Assembly (NCBI RefSeq): GCF_000482365.1 | Contig: NZ_KI535306.1 | Location: 4,398 to 68,397, forward strand | Source: Porphyromonas uenonis DSM 23387 = JCM 13868 | Lineage (GTDB): Bacteria; Bacteroidota; Bacteroidia; Bacteroidales; Porphyromonadaceae | DNA length: 64,000 nt | Direction of reading: 5' to 3' | Program-made: the position numbers and the translations under genes | Notes under the pieces: model-generated | What the model was told of the DNA's origin: nothing | What the model saw: only the letters and a program-made list of their open reading frames with translations | The model's database searches: none | Shown here: positions 8,707 through 18,306 of the stretch, in pieces | Layout of the letters: every line of letters begins with the position of its first letter | Position numbering within the stretch: the first letter of the stretch is position 1

Positions 8707-9672
8707 TTAAGATTTTACTGAAGTTTGCATTAATAAAGAATATACTACAGCTGATATATGCGCAACATATTGTGACGCTTGTGATTCATTTCCCTTGAAA
8801 TCCTTAACAAATACCGCTAAGGTATAACTGATATTATTAGGCAGACATATATAGGCAACATCATTGTGAGCTGCAAGAACACCATTTTCATTAACATAAC
8901 CTGAACCTGTCTTATGCGCTATAACAACCCCTTCTTTATCAAGAAGTGGAGCTGCTATCCTATCTACACCTGTTTTGCATTCTTTTAACGTATTCTTAAT
9001 GAAACTTTGTTTCTCATCATCGATAAGACCTTCAGTAAACAAACGATTCATCAACATTGCAGCACCAAGAGGAGATGTATAGTTAGAGTAAGCCTTGTTA
9101 TGGTCAGCCGACATTTCCTCTTCCGTATAAGCTATCTGAAAACTTGAACGAGGAATGAGTGTGGCTATAAAACTATCTGTTTGAGCGACATTAACCATAT
9201 CCTTAAACATAAGGTTGCTTGCATTGTTGTCACTCTGAGTAAGAGTATAACGCAGCAAATCTCTCACTGTCAATGATATGACTGGCCCTGAATAATCTTT
9301 CAGCATAGGACTCCAAGTCTTTGGGTCAAGTTTATCCCTATTTATATTTACTAAGGTATCAAGTGAAATTCCTTTATTGTCAAAGTCATTACAAAGAGCT
9401 AATGCCTGATGAACCTTAAACACACTCATCATAGGATAAACACTCTTATTATTGACCTTAACCGTATCTCTGTTATTAACAATAACCGCCACACCAATTT
9501 CGCCAGGACAAGCTGAGACAATTTGAGAAATGCTATCAGTCAAAACATTTGTTAAAGGAGGATTTGCGCTATCTTTTGTCGCTGATTTATGGAACAATGA
9601 AAATACCAAGATGAAAATGCAAACTAAAGCTATACTCAAAACTACGATTTGTTTTTTTCTGTTTTTTTCCAT
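8707..9672 (-). CDS. cfxA: CfxA-family class A beta-lactamase
   Basis: A 321-residue serine beta-lactamase with an N-terminal hydrophobic signal/anchor (about residues 9-26). The active-site motifs are present: S83-V-F-K86 (SxxK), S147-D-N149 (SDN) and K254-T-G256 (KTG). The whole sequence is recognisable as CfxA, the enzyme giving Bacteroidetes resistance to penicillins and many cephalosporins. It acts in the periplasm. Residue 296 is Glu; I recall this as a position that differs between CfxA alleles, but the allele cannot be fixed here. It is transcribed opposite to the mob genes, with a TACCTTTG box upstream and an IS element inserted about 20 bp beyond that box. Confidence 0.97.
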   Translation of the reverse strand: MEKNRKKQIVVLSIALVCIFILVFSLFHKSATKDSANPPLTNVLTDSISQIVSACPGEIGVAVIVNNRDTVKVNNKSVYPMMSVFKVHQALALCNDFDNKGISLDTLVNINRDKLDPKTWSPMLKDYSGPVISLTVRDLLRYTLTQSDNNASNLMFKDMVNVAQTDSFIATLIPRSSFQIAYTEEEMSADHNKAYSNYTSPLGAAMLMNRLFTEGLIDDEKQSFIKNTLKECKTGVDRIAAPLLDKEGVVIAHKTGSGYVNENGVLAAHNDVAYICLPNNISYTLAVFVKDFKGNESQASQYVAHISAVVYSLLMQTSVKS

Positions 9673-9719
9673 GTTTATATTATTTATATTTGTTTGACGA
9701 GAATATCTTTATTTGCCGA

Positions 9720-9727
9720 CAAAGGTA
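9720..9727 (-). promoter_or_regulatory. cfxA -7 promoter box
   Basis: Read on the - strand this is TACCTTTG, matching TAnnTTTG, 48 bp before the cfxA ATG. The expected -33 region falls at about 9748-9750, exactly the end of the IS element, so that part of the promoter is now contributed by the insertion. Confidence 0.6.
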
Positions 9728-9842
9728 CATAACTTTACGGAAATATAGTACTCCCCATTTTTCGACAACGGGCTAGTGTTTTTTTCTTTCACTGTTACAA
9801 ACGTACTCATTTTCTTTCTCTTTACATAGTTAATGGTTATTG

Positions 9843-10661
9843 TTATGCAGCTACTACTATTCCATATTCCATGGCAGGGAGTAGCTTGGTGATACTCTGG
9901 TGGGGGCGCTCATAGTTATAGAACTTTATCCACTTCCCTATTCCTTGCCGTAGTTCTAAAACTGTATCGGCTGGATTAAGATAGATATACTCTTGCTTGA
10001 TACTTCTCCAAAAGCGCTCTATCCAAATATTGTCTTTGCAACGACCTTTCCCATCCATACTTATCCTTATTCCCTTTTCCTCTAATAGCTCTACCCACTT
10101 CTTGCTCGTATACTGTACGCCTTGGTCCGAGTTGATAATCTCGGGGCATCCATATTGCTCTATACTCTCCTTCATAAGGTCAATGCAGTTATTAGCTGAA
10201 AGCGTATTGGAGAGCTTCCACCCCACCACAAAACGACTATAAACATCTATAACTGCATAGAGGTACATAAACCCCTTCTCCATAGGGATATAGGAAATAT
10301 CTGTCGACCATACCTGGTTGGGGCGCTCTACCTTAAGCCCTCTAAGCAAGTACGGATGTACATAGCTCGGCATAGTGCCCTTACTAAGGCTCCTCTGTGG
10401 GTAGATCACTAGTATGTCCATCTTACGCATAAGTCTCCTTACACGCTTCTCATTAACGGAGTAACCTCTCAGTCTTAGCATATCACACATATGCACAACT
10501 CCAGAGGTCGGATGCTCAGTATGGTACTTATCAATAATACGCATCATCTCTAGGTTCTCCTCACTTTCTCCCTTTGGTTGATAGTACAAGCTGGAACGGT
10601 TAAGTTTCATATACTTACAGAAACGATTTCGGCTTAAGCCTGCGGGGCGCTGACGCTCCAT
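9843..10661 (-). CDS. IS3-family transposase OrfB (DDE integrase domain)
   Basis: 272 residues. An HTH_21-like N-terminal segment (about 35-90) precedes the rve integrase core. The catalytic triad is visible: D121 in WSTDISYIP, D179 in NSDQGVQYTS and E215 in NIWIERFWRS, with the 35-residue D-E spacing of the IS3 family. OrfB starts 5 bp after the orfA stop. No overlap is present, so expression may be by re-initiation or by slippage on a T7 run near the end of orfA. Confidence 0.95.
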   Translation of the reverse strand: MERQRPAGLSRNRFCKYMKLNRSSLYYQPKGESEENLEMMRIIDKYHTEHPTSGVVHMCDMLRLRGYSVNEKRVRRLMRKMDILVIYPQRSLSKGTMPSYVHPYLLRGLKVERPNQVWSTDISYIPMEKGFMYLYAVIDVYSRFVVGWKLSNTLSANNCIDLMKESIEQYGCPEIINSDQGVQYTSKKWVELLEEKGIRISMDGKGRCKDNIWIERFWRSIKQEYIYLNPADTVLELRQGIGKWIKFYNYERPHQSITKLLPAMEYGIVVAA

Positions 10662-10666
10662 CTCTA

Positions 10667-10972
10667 TTATCTCACTTTGAGTCCGGCATCCTCGCAGGCA
10701 GTCGCAAAAAAATCGCAGTCAATCGTTAGCTGTCCTACCTTCTGTAATAGTCGCTTATTCTCACGCTCTATCTGCTTAAGGTCTCTAGCATTGTCAGAGG
10801 GCTTTTCAAAGGCTTGCGCAGCTTTTTCCTCTAGCTCTCGCATCCACTCTGTAATCTTACTTGGGCTGACTTCGTATCGCTTCGCTAAGCTCTGTATCGT
10901 CTCCTCGCCCCTCAAACCAGCCAATGCCACTTGTGCCTTAAAGCTTGAACTGTATTTACTTCTGCGTCCCAT
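10667..10972 (-). CDS. IS3-family transposase OrfA (HTH, leucine-zipper-like)
   Basis: 101 residues. An N-terminal HTH (about 10-45, containing LAKRYEVSPSKITEWMREL) is followed by a coiled-coil helix (about 60-85), the normal IS3 OrfA layout for binding the terminal repeats. It lies upstream of orfB in the same IS. The end, around CDFFATACEDAGLK, is a C-terminus I recognise from IS3 members in Prevotella/Bacteroides. Confidence 0.92.
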   Translation of the reverse strand: MGRRSKYSSSFKAQVALAGLRGEETIQSLAKRYEVSPSKITEWMRELEEKAAQAFEKPSDNARDLKQIERENKRLLQKVGQLTIDCDFFATACEDAGLKVR

Positions 10973-11120
10973 AAACTTCTTTTTCTTTTTTCGTTAGAAA
11001 ATGACAATTAGTTCCATCTCAACTCTCAAATGTAGCACTTTTTGAGCTGTCTAGTTTTTGGGGAGTATTATATTTTTTGCGTAGTAATTCTTTTTATGCA
11101 CATGTCGTTCCCTGAAAATG

Positions 11121-11222
11121 GTTGACTTATTTTTTGCTGAAACTGATTTCGGTTGACATCGTTTTCGTCGTCATACTAGAATGAGTTGTCTTGACTTTTC
11201 AAAGATACTGATTTTAGTTGAC
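11121..11222 (+). promoter_or_regulatory. Integrase arm-type repeats, right end
   Basis: GTTGAC occurs at 11121, 11152 and 11217, and TTGAC at 11191. Two of these sit in a longer repeat, ACTGATTT(C/T)(G/A)GTTGAC (11142-11157 and 11207-11222). The motif matches the arm repeats at the left end and lies just inside the right 13-bp core. Confidence 0.5.
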
Positions 11223-11258
11223 TCTGGTAGTTTGGGGTAGTTTGTCGTGGTATACCCC

Positions 11259-11271
11259 GGGCTTGTTTTTT
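11259..11271 (+). repeat. Putative attR core, 13-bp direct repeat
   Basis: Second copy of GGGCTTGTTTTTT. Beyond it the sequence runs into the large hairpin and the DUF3945 gene of the host conjugative element. Confidence 0.55.
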
Positions 11272-11272
11272 C

Positions 11273-11399
11273 TTTTTCAAATCGGATAAACTCCCCGTCG
11301 GCAATGCAACAGACTAAGCCAAACGCCTGTAGCGGAGCGGAGGGCGTTTGGTGTGTCAGGGGTATTGCCGCTCTTTGTGTTCCGATTGAAAATGAAAAA
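11273..11399. other. Large nested inverted repeat of the conjugative element
   Basis: Three concentric arm pairs form a long interrupted hairpin: an outer TTTTTCAAATCGG-type pair (11273-11285 with 11382-11399), CGGCAAT/ATTGCCG (11299-11305 with 11364-11370), and CCAAACGCC/GGCGTTTGG (11319-11327 with 11343-11351). It lies in the 600-bp gap upstream of the DUF3945 gene. It could be a structured RNA, a single-strand origin or a recombination site; the sequence does not decide. The rest of the gap up to 11634 shows no gene. Confidence 0.5.
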
Positions 11400-11681
11400 T
11401 CCAGTCTCTTCTCTCTTTGCTGAAATAAGTTCTATTTAGCTGGTTACTAGCTCCTTTGACTCTTTGTCTTTTCGAGCTTGCCCTTATCATCGCTTAGTAC
11501 TACTGTAATAATGTTCCTTCTGAGTGCTAAGGTAGACATAAAAAATCAAACTACCAAATCTTGGACGAATTTTCTTTTTCAACACTTCCTTTCCTTATAA
11601 TTCCCTGAGACTTAGAAGAGGTCATTTTAGCTTATATATTTGCTGTCTGAAAGGTATTATTCAAATCAAACAGAGTGAATT

Positions 11682-13088
11682 ATGGAAGCAAATAGCAATG
11701 ACAACTACGTGTTGGTCTTAGAGGATCGCACCGAGGTAAAGAACGAGCAAGAAGCGGGGAAACTCTCCGTGGTTTCGGGTATTGATGATAAGGGCAAGCT
11801 CAAAACAACTGAGCCTCTTGAAGCTAATCAGGCTGCCTTTTTGAAGTTCAACAGCAAGGATGGACTGCTGAAGAACTTCATGACCAACTTTCTCAAGCAG
11901 TTCAACAACCCCTCCCATTTCGGGCTATACAAGGTGTTGGCGAGCAATGTGGAGCAAGGTGTGGATAACCTGCGTACTCTGCTTCAAAGCCGAGATACTC
12001 CTGAAAGCAGACAGCAGTTGGCAGAGGTCGGTGTACCCTTTGAAGACTATCTGCCACAGCAGAAAAAGAGTACAGCCATTGATGCAGACAAGGTAGACTG
12101 GAAGATGCTTGACAGTCTCGGACTCTCCCGAGAGCGGTTAGAGCAGAGTGGGGAGCTAGAGAAGATGCTCAATTGGCAAAAGAGCAGCCTCGTAACCATA
12201 GCCATCCCTATTGGAGACACAACTATCTACACAGAGGCTCGCCTTGCCTTCCGCACAGATAATGAGGGCAATATCGGGTTAGCCATACACGCTATGCGTA
12301 AAGAGCCACAGCTCGACTATCCCTATATGGGCTACAAGTTCTCGCCCGAGGAAAAAGAGCAACTGCTCACGACAGGCAACCTTGGCAAGACCATCGAAGT
12401 AACACCCAAGAGCGGAGAGCCTTTTGCAGCCTACGTCTCCATCGACCCACAGACCAACGAGATCATCGCCTTGCGTGCCGACCGTGTAAGCATTCCTCAA
12501 GAAATCAAAGGCGTCACGCTCTCTGATCAGCAATACAAAGATCTAGTGGAGGGCAAAGCGGTGAAAGTAGAAGGAATGACCGCTAAGAGTGGCAAATCCT
12601 TTGATGCTACGCTTCAGGTCAATGCAGAGAAGAAAGGCATTGAGTTCATCTTTGGAGACAACAAGAGTCTCAAAGAGCGTCAGGAACAGCAACAAGATCG
12701 TCAACAAGGCAAGGCACCTCGCAAGCTTTGTGGTCTAGAGCTGTCAGAGAAGCAACGAGAAGCCTTAGACAACGGTCGCACACTTTACCTCAAAAACATG
12801 ATCGATAAAGAGGGGCAACCCTTCAATGCCTATGTCCGTATGGACAAAGAGCAAAACCGCCCACGCTTCTACAAATGGAACCCTGACAAGAAGCAAGGGG
12901 CGGGAAAGGTCGAAGCCGTGGCGGAAGAACACAAGACGCAGGTAGCTGTGAATAAACACGGCAAGACCAACGAAGCTACCAAGCAGGTGAAAGAGCCACT
13001 GAAAAAGGGGCAAACAGCACCCACTGCTGAACAAAAGCAGAAGCAGGACGAGAACAAGCAGAAGAAGTCTCGAGGACGTAAGATGTAA
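11682..13088 (+). CDS. DUF4099/DUF3945 protein of a conjugative transposon
   Basis: 468 residues. The N-terminal part (about 1-180) matches the DUF4099-like region found with DUF3945. Three tandem DUF3945-type units follow (about 220-270, 282-325 and 350-400), each with a leucine-rich start, a charged helix and a G-x-x-F-x-A-x-(V/L) strand. The tail is Lys/Gln-rich. Such proteins sit between mobC and a topoisomerase gene in CTnDOT-like elements; their function is unknown. A TATATTTG box (11635-11642) lies upstream. Here the usual downstream neighbours are missing: the element breaks off just after the stop. Confidence 0.82.
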   Translation: MEANSNDNYVLVLEDRTEVKNEQEAGKLSVVSGIDDKGKLKTTEPLEANQAAFLKFNSKDGLLKNFMTNFLKQFNNPSHFGLYKVLASNVEQGVDNLRTLLQSRDTPESRQQLAEVGVPFEDYLPQQKKSTAIDADKVDWKMLDSLGLSRERLEQSGELEKMLNWQKSSLVTIAIPIGDTTIYTEARLAFRTDNEGNIGLAIHAMRKEPQLDYPYMGYKFSPEEKEQLLTTGNLGKTIEVTPKSGEPFAAYVSIDPQTNEIIALRADRVSIPQEIKGVTLSDQQYKDLVEGKAVKVEGMTAKSGKSFDATLQVNAEKKGIEFIFGDNKSLKERQEQQQDRQQGKAPRKLCGLELSEKQREALDNGRTLYLKNMIDKEGQPFNAYVRMDKEQNRPRFYKWNPDKKQGAGKVEAVAEEHKTQVAVNKHGKTNEATKQVKEPLKKGQTAPTAEQKQKQDENKQKKSRGRKM

Positions 13089-13351
13089 CCCATAATCCTT
13101 TCAAAGACTATGACAACATGATTAGCTGATACGTAACGAAAAGGAACTGCATTCGCCTCTCGCCAGCGAGCTAATGAAGCTCTTGAAACACCAAGGATTC
13201 TCATTACATCAGAAGAGTTAAGCTCTATTTTCTCTTCAAGGACTTCATAGTCACTTTTGAGTTCCGCAATAAAGCCCGATACCTTATCTATTGCAGATCT
13301 AAGAGACTGAATCTCTTGAAGTATTTCCAATTGTGTCTGATTGTAATCCAT
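12869..13351 (-). pseudogene. HTH protein with replaced C-terminus (junction remnant)
   Basis: Starting at ATG 13351 (MDYNQTQLEILQ), the first ~80 residues look like a real protein: a coiled-coil helix, then an HTH (SSDVMRILGVSRASLARWRE) and PFRYVSANHVV. After that the frame crosses about position 13090 and continues antisense through the 3' end of the DUF3945 gene for some 70 residues of unlikely protein. I read this as a gene cut at a deletion or recombination junction. The overlap of opposite-strand coding and the abrupt change of character support this. Confidence 0.55.
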
Positions 13352-13607
13352 ATGATTCGTCTTGTAATCCTGCTTTAAGACACTTAAGGTAGTCTTCAAC
13401 TTGAGAGATAAACTTGGAGAGATCAAGGTTGGGTCCCATCATGTAGTTCACGACTTCTCTCACTAGAGCATTAAGAATGGATTGTCTTTCGCTTCCATAG
13501 ATGCTGTCCAACACTTTGAAGAACTGTTCTTGAGTCAGTGTATAGTGTACATCGTTTTGCAGGCTCAAAGGTTCCGTTATGTCCTCTACAACATCTGCAT
13601 CAATCAT
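13299..13607 (-). CDS. Small hypothetical protein near the element junction
   Basis: 102 residues, acidic, predicted mostly helical, no recognised domain. It overlaps the start of the HTH gene by about 50 nt. In frame, the sequence extends upstream to a stop near 13660 with protein-like residues (SSKIAQAAKKDVIFL). It may therefore be the second part of a gene whose first part is the 60-residue frame at 13627-13809, now in another frame. Function unknown. Confidence 0.4.
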   Translation of the reverse strand: MIDADVVEDITEPLSLQNDVHYTLTQEQFFKVLDSIYGSERQSILNALVREVVNYMMGPNLDLSKFISQVEDYLKCLKAGLQDESYGLQSDTIGNTSRDSVS

Positions 13608-13626
13608 CAGAAAAATGACATCTTTC

Positions 13627-13809
13627 TTAGCTGCTTGAGCGATTTTTGAGGAAGGTCCTTAATTGCTGACCGCCACTAAGAGTCATTGATTTTCTAAAGT
13701 TGGAGACATCCATCTCAGCTATGAAAGCTTGAGACTTGAGGTTATTCGAACTGCGAATGATATCCTCAAGAGACGGATTGACTATGTACAGCTTAGCTGT
13801 TTCTTTCAT
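13627..13809 (-). CDS. Small hypothetical protein, possibly 5' part of a frameshifted gene
   Basis: 60 residues, no recognised domain. A near-consensus -7 box (GAACTTTG on the - strand, about 13850-13857) lies upstream, so this is a plausible first gene of the little - strand cluster. Its stop lies only 20 bp before the next frame and the two frames differ by one base, which fits a single broken gene but does not prove it. Confidence 0.35.
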   Translation of the reverse strand: MKETAKLYIVNPSLEDIIRSSNNLKSQAFIAEMDVSNFRKSMTLSGGQQLRTFLKNRSSS

Positions 13810-13950
13810 TAGGCTACTTTTTATGGTTTACCACAGCAACTTGCTGCGCTGCAAAGTTCCCAATGTTTAGACGTTTAGACGAATATCATATTACTATTGT
13901 TGGGTAAAGTATTACCATTATAGGCATCTGTTCGTGAGAGGAGGTAAGGT

Positions 13951-14012
13951 ACTGCAAGTGCACGGTGCAAGATCCCTCTATATATAGGGGACTTGCACCG
14001 TGCACTTGCAGT
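13951..14012. repeat. Near-perfect 21-bp inverted repeat at the mobile/core boundary
   Basis: Arms 13951-13971 and 13992-14012 pair over 21 bp without mismatch; the arm contains TGCAAG-TGCACGG-TGCAAG. The 20-nt interior forms a smaller AT-capped stem. There is no T tract, so it is not a standard terminator. It lies between the last - strand remnant gene and the small-RNA promoter. Confidence 0.6.
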
Positions 14013-14052
14013 GTAGCCATACTACTCTCCGAAGGGTGATGAAACCAAGAAT

Positions 14053-14083
14053 TTGGTGATTGTTCAGAGAAATGGTACTTTTG
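14053..14083 (+). promoter_or_regulatory. Promoter of candidate small RNA
   Basis: TTG (14053-14055), a 20-bp spacer, then TACTTTTG (14076-14083): the full Bacteroidetes -33/-7 arrangement with no open frame following it. Confidence 0.55.
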
Positions 14084-14089
14084 AACTCG

Positions 14090-14327
14090 GATAACACAAA
14101 GTAAGTGTACTCTGTACGGACTCTCAAAAATATCCGTCTTGGCTACAGGGGTTTTAGAGAGTATATAAAGAGAGTGAGACATAGGAAGTTGTGGGCGTAA
14201 GTTCATTTTCCCCGCTTCCGCTCTTAGCTGTTGCATAGAGGAGCTACAGATTATTCTGGGCATAAGACTAGAGCAACGGAGCAGAATCAAGTAAGTGTCG
14301 TGACCCATACGGGTTGCGACACTTTTT
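14090..14327 (+). ncRNA. Candidate small RNA of about 240 nt
   Basis: A well-formed promoter (14053-14083) and a strong intrinsic terminator (14293-14327) bracket about 240 nt with no convincing coding frame; the two frames crossing it run through the terminator hairpin. Internal complementary segments exist, for example GTTGC near 14232 with GCAAC near 14275. I see no tmRNA tag, no RNase P or SRP signature. A 6S-like RNA is possible because such RNAs are about this size, but I cannot show it. A leader of the malic enzyme gene is the main alternative, although that gene has its own TAGCTTTG box at 14406. Confidence 0.4.
14293..14327 (+). terminator. Intrinsic terminator
   Basis: AAGTGTCG (14293-14300) pairs with CGACACTT (14317-14324), with an inner ACCC/GGGT stem, followed by six T. 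Confidence 0.85.
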
Positions 14328-14483
14328 TGGTTGTATGTGTATGTCAAAACGCTGAATTTCTTTTTCCCGCAGAGCTTGATGCGTCACGAAGTGGTGCAAA
14401 AGTCGTAGCTTTGCACATGCACTTCGCTAGGTGAGGGAGATCCTTGCCGCGAGGAACTATGTATCATACTATAAGATAGCATA

Positions 14484-16760
<2,277 letters not shown>

Positions 16761-16786
16761 TCCATCGCTCCATAGTACGACAAGAG

Positions 16787-16818
16787 GGAGATCCACCAGC
16801 TGGTGGGTCTCCTTTTTT
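16787..16818 (+). terminator. Terminator after the malic enzyme gene
   Basis: GGAGATCCACCAG pairs with CTGGTGGGTCTCC (16787-16812), followed by six T. Confidence 0.88.
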
Positions 16819-16939
16819 AGTTCCATATTGATGATAGTCCATTTTCATAGGGAGGAAACTGTTGAGCACCCTAGAGGTGCGTCCTGACCGTCCCGCTTCT
16901 AGCATGGGACTCAGCGCAGAGAGGCGGGGTGGGGGAGCT

Positions 16940-16969
16940 TTGCAGATATCTACTTATCTACTATCTTTG
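16940..16969 (+). promoter_or_regulatory. Promoter of the methyltransferase gene
   Basis: TTG (16940-16942), a 19-bp spacer and TATCTTTG (16962-16969), 22 bp before the ATG at 16992. It rules out the longer frame starting at 16929. Confidence 0.6.
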
Positions 16970-16991
16970 CGCTGTAGACAACGAGGTCAGT

Positions 16992-18221
16992 ATGTTATCA
17001 CAGCAAGATATAGAGCAAGTAGTGGCGCTGAGTAGGCTTTGGGCAGACAGATCGCCCGATAGGATTCTCTTCGAGCGGAGTGAGTTGGAGCCTGAGCTAA
17101 AGCGCCAGATCGCTCTACAGGTCTCTCTCCTGCCGAAGATGCAACGCAAGGTGCCATACTTCCTCCAGGGTGGGGGGTATGTCCCGCACAGGGTCAACTT
17201 CGAGCAGTCTAGCAGTGAGCTTACGGCACGATACAAGCAGCAGTTTGTCACGGAGCATGATCGTGTCCTAGATATGACTGGTGGGATGGGGATTGATGCG
17301 CTTGCTATGGCTACAGTCGCAGAGCGTAGCTTGATTTATGAGATAGATCCTGTCATGGCGCAAGCCTTGACTTACAATGTGCATAAGCTCCTGCAGCAAG
17401 ACAATGCGACGGTGCGCTGCGGCGATGCCCTGGCGGAGATGGATGCCTCTACACTAGAGGGTGTAACGCTCGTCTATGCTGATCCAGCACGACGCGATAT
17501 GGATGATCGAAACAAGCGACTCATTAGCATGGACGAGTATAGTCCAGCACCTCTTCAGATCATAGCTCGGCTACAAGAGTTGGGCTATGCGGGGCGTCTG
17601 CTACTCAAGCTCTCTCCCATGCTAGACATTCGCTGGATATTGGAGCAGCTGCCACAGATTTCTGCGCTTCATATCGTACAAGTGCAAGATGAGGTCAAGG
17701 AGCTACTGGTCTCCATCTCAATGGCTTCACGAGAGACCGATGTAGCGCTTCATCTGGCTCTCGTAGATCGCTTGGGAGAAGTCAGTCGGTGGAGCTTTCC
17801 CTACGAAGCTTTGTCCTCGGTCCGCACGCCCTATGCGACTAGCGTAGAGGAGTATATCCATATTCCTCAGCCGCTCCTGATGAAAAGCGGAGCCTACCAC
17901 CTGATTGCTCAGGAGCAGTCGCTCTCCTTGCTCGGGCCTAACAGCCACATATACACCTCTTCACAGGCATCCACGAGCCCTCTGTACAAGAGCTATCGGC
18001 TGATCGAGGAGATAGACTATAGCAAGTCAACCCTCAGGGGCAAGAGCCTACACTCCCTGCGCCAGCGCTACCCAGCGCTTACCATTATGTCCAGACACTT
18101 CCCGCTGACCGCTCAGGAGCTCAAGAAGACACTCCGGACTGACGAGAGCGATACCTACTACCTACTCGCCACGACCTTAGGAGAGCAAGCCCGTAAGCTA
18201 CTGATCCTCAGCTCTTGCTAG
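16992..18221 (+). CDS. SAM-dependent methyltransferase (THUMP-like)
   Basis: 409 residues. The class I SAM-binding motif VLDMTGGMGIDALAMA lies near 92-107, and an ADPARRD motif near 165, like the (D/N)PP-type catalytic site of RNA/DNA methyltransferases. The C-terminal part resembles the THUMP-like region of Bacteroidetes proteins of this class. The target is unknown; an RNA base is the usual guess. It stands alone between the malic enzyme terminator and tRNA-Cys. Start chosen from the promoter position and a compact N-terminus (MLSQQDIEQV). Confidence 0.78.
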   Translation: MLSQQDIEQVVALSRLWADRSPDRILFERSELEPELKRQIALQVSLLPKMQRKVPYFLQGGGYVPHRVNFEQSSSELTARYKQQFVTEHDRVLDMTGGMGIDALAMATVAERSLIYEIDPVMAQALTYNVHKLLQQDNATVRCGDALAEMDASTLEGVTLVYADPARRDMDDRNKRLISMDEYSPAPLQIIARLQELGYAGRLLLKLSPMLDIRWILEQLPQISALHIVQVQDEVKELLVSISMASRETDVALHLALVDRLGEVSRWSFPYEALSSVRTPYATSVEEYIHIPQPLLMKSGAYHLIAQEQSLSLLGPNSHIYTSSQASTSPLYKSYRLIEEIDYSKSTLRGKSLHSLRQRYPALTIMSRHFPLTAQELKKTLRTDESDTYYLLATTLGEQARKLLILSSC

Positions 18222-18306
18222 CGAGCGTGGATGAGGATAAAAAAAGTTCCTCCACAAGTATGAAGCATACTCATGGAGGAGCTATGAAACGGAAAACTTT
18301 TCATCA

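Larger units (their letters stand above)
9748..11068 (-). mobile_element. IS3-family insertion sequence
   Basis: About 1.32 kb bounded by imperfect inverted ends beginning GTACTCCCCA on the left and the complement of TGGGGAGTAT on the right. The 4-bp TATA is present on both sides (9744-9747 and 11069-11072), a plausible target duplication. It contains consecutive orfA and orfB with a DD(35)E transposase. Both frames look intact. It splits the sequence immediately upstream of cfxA. Confidence 0.85.
635..11271 (+). mobile_element. cfxA-bearing mobilizable element (Tn4555-like), inserted in a conjugative transposon remnant
   Basis: The borders are inferred from a 13-bp direct repeat, GGGCTTGTTTTTT, at 635-647 and 11259-11271. 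The flanking genes outside it (TraG/MobC tail and DUF3945) belong together in CTnDOT-type elements. Inside are an integrase, an Xis-like protein, RepA-like and primase-like proteins, an oriT-like hairpin cluster, a MobV relaxase and cfxA. The gene set resembles mobilizable transposons of the Tn4555 type known to carry cfxA. It has no secretion genes, so transfer would need a helper element. An IS3-family insertion (9748-11068) lies inside. The gene content is well supported; the exact ends are inference from repeats. Confidence 0.7.

Noticed and set aside
13886-14347. 153-residue open frame on the - strand
   Set aside because: It runs through the 21-bp hairpin, the small-RNA promoter and the terminator and has no protein-like character.
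14405-14414. GTAGCTTTGC, which fits the GTAnnTTTGC core of CTnDOT attB sites, next to the mobile region
   Set aside because: The same string is the ordinary -7 promoter box of maeB, and such boxes are frequent; no matching second copy with element ends was found, so it is not counted as an attachment site.
14231-14434. 67-residue open frame on the + strand
   Set aside because: It crosses the intrinsic terminator and the maeB -7 box; no ribosome-binding or family evidence.
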